This document shows positions 63,919-64,000 of a stretch of 64,000 bases of DNA, piece after piece. Source of the DNA: Phyllobacterium phragmitis (GTDB lineage Bacteria; Pseudomonadota; Alphaproteobacteria; Rhizobiales; Rhizobiaceae). The DNA lies in the NCBI RefSeq assembly GCF_002980495.1, contig NZ_PVBR01000007.1, forward strand, positions 62,001 to 126,000. The letters are read 5' to 3'. Position numbers and translations under genes: made by a program. Each line of letters opens with the position of its first letter. Positions within the stretch are counted from its first letter, which is position 1. The notes below the pieces were generated by a model. It had not been told where the DNA came from and searched no databases. It saw nothing but the letters and a program-made list of their open reading frames with translations.

Positions 63919-64000
63919 TGCCGTCACTCTCGGGCTTGTCCCGAGAATCTGCCATAAGAAGAAAGTTAAGGTGATTACTGTTCTGACAGACCATATGTCG
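63919..64000. repeat. Palindromic intergenic repeat, family C (copy 3, cut by window end)
   Basis: CCGTCACTCTCGGGCTTGTC + CCGAGAATCT at 63920-63950, followed by the family's central TTCTGACAGA. The second arm would lie beyond base 64000. Confidence 0.8.

Overview
The window looks like chromosomal DNA of a Hyphomicrobiales (Rhizobiales) alphaproteobacterium, most likely Brucellaceae or Phyllobacteriaceae. The reasons are the alphaproteobacterial order rph..rdgB-hemW..rsmI-yraN, a BA14K-family protein, a DapB whose sequence I recall as close to Brucella/Ochrobactrum DapB, a siroheme/sulfite-reduction cluster with DUF2849 and DUF934 proteins, GC-rich coding sequence, and several families of intergenic palindromic repeats. 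I do not assign a genus. The assignment rests on recognised proteins and gene order; no search was run.

Layout. 1-5881 (+): the 3' end of mepA, then mgsA, glk, an MsbA-like ABC exporter, dapB and gpmA (cell wall and central carbon). 6004-6960: tRNA-Leu(CAG) with its promoter and an orphan HEPN-like ORF. 7075-13921: a TauE/SafE permease, an endonuclease/exonuclease/phosphatase-fold protein convergent with cardiolipin synthase, an HdeD-like protein, prfC, the wreck of an ECF sigma gene and a 1-Cys peroxiredoxin. 14321-18421 (-): coaBC, fused to a FitA-type ribbon-helix-helix domain through a translated repeat, then ubiB and ubiE. 18650-30856: a nucleoside uptake and salvage region (upp; a minus-strand run of ABC ATPase, fosX, two permeases, cdd, punA, deoC, deoA; and further upstream a BMP binding protein), interrupted by a plus-strand alcohol dehydrogenase-slyX-GNAT block.

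31192-34521: msrA, small membrane proteins, tRNA-Ser(GGA), a LysR regulator and a DUF1127 protein. 34666-39192: a TRAP transporter (dctPQM) divergent from a DapA-superfamily lyase and a GntR regulator. 39490-44334: a 1,614-residue autotransporter. 44583-48940: an RcnB-like protein and metH with an operator-like inverted repeat inside its promoter. 49141-49847: a complete cobalamin riboswitch with its own promoter, a small uncharacterised ORF and a terminator. 50070-53898: BA14K protein, small ORFs, ogt, a Dabb protein, a 2Fe-2S ferredoxin and a ferredoxin-NADP reductase-like flavoprotein. 54158-58957 (-): cysG-DUF2849-cysI-cysH-DUF934, assimilatory sulfite reduction. 59170-63739 (-): yraN, rsmI, hemW, rdgB, a VOC protein and rph.

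The intergenic space is unusually rich in inverted repeats of about 45-170 bp in at least five families. One copy is translated inside coaBC, and others abut stop codons. The points I rate highest are the RHH-repeat-CoaBC fusion with its ATTGCAAT boxes, the B12 riboswitch serving an unknown 80-residue ORF, the promoter-embedded operator of metH, and the symmetric shared -35 arrangement between the TRAP and DapA-like genes.
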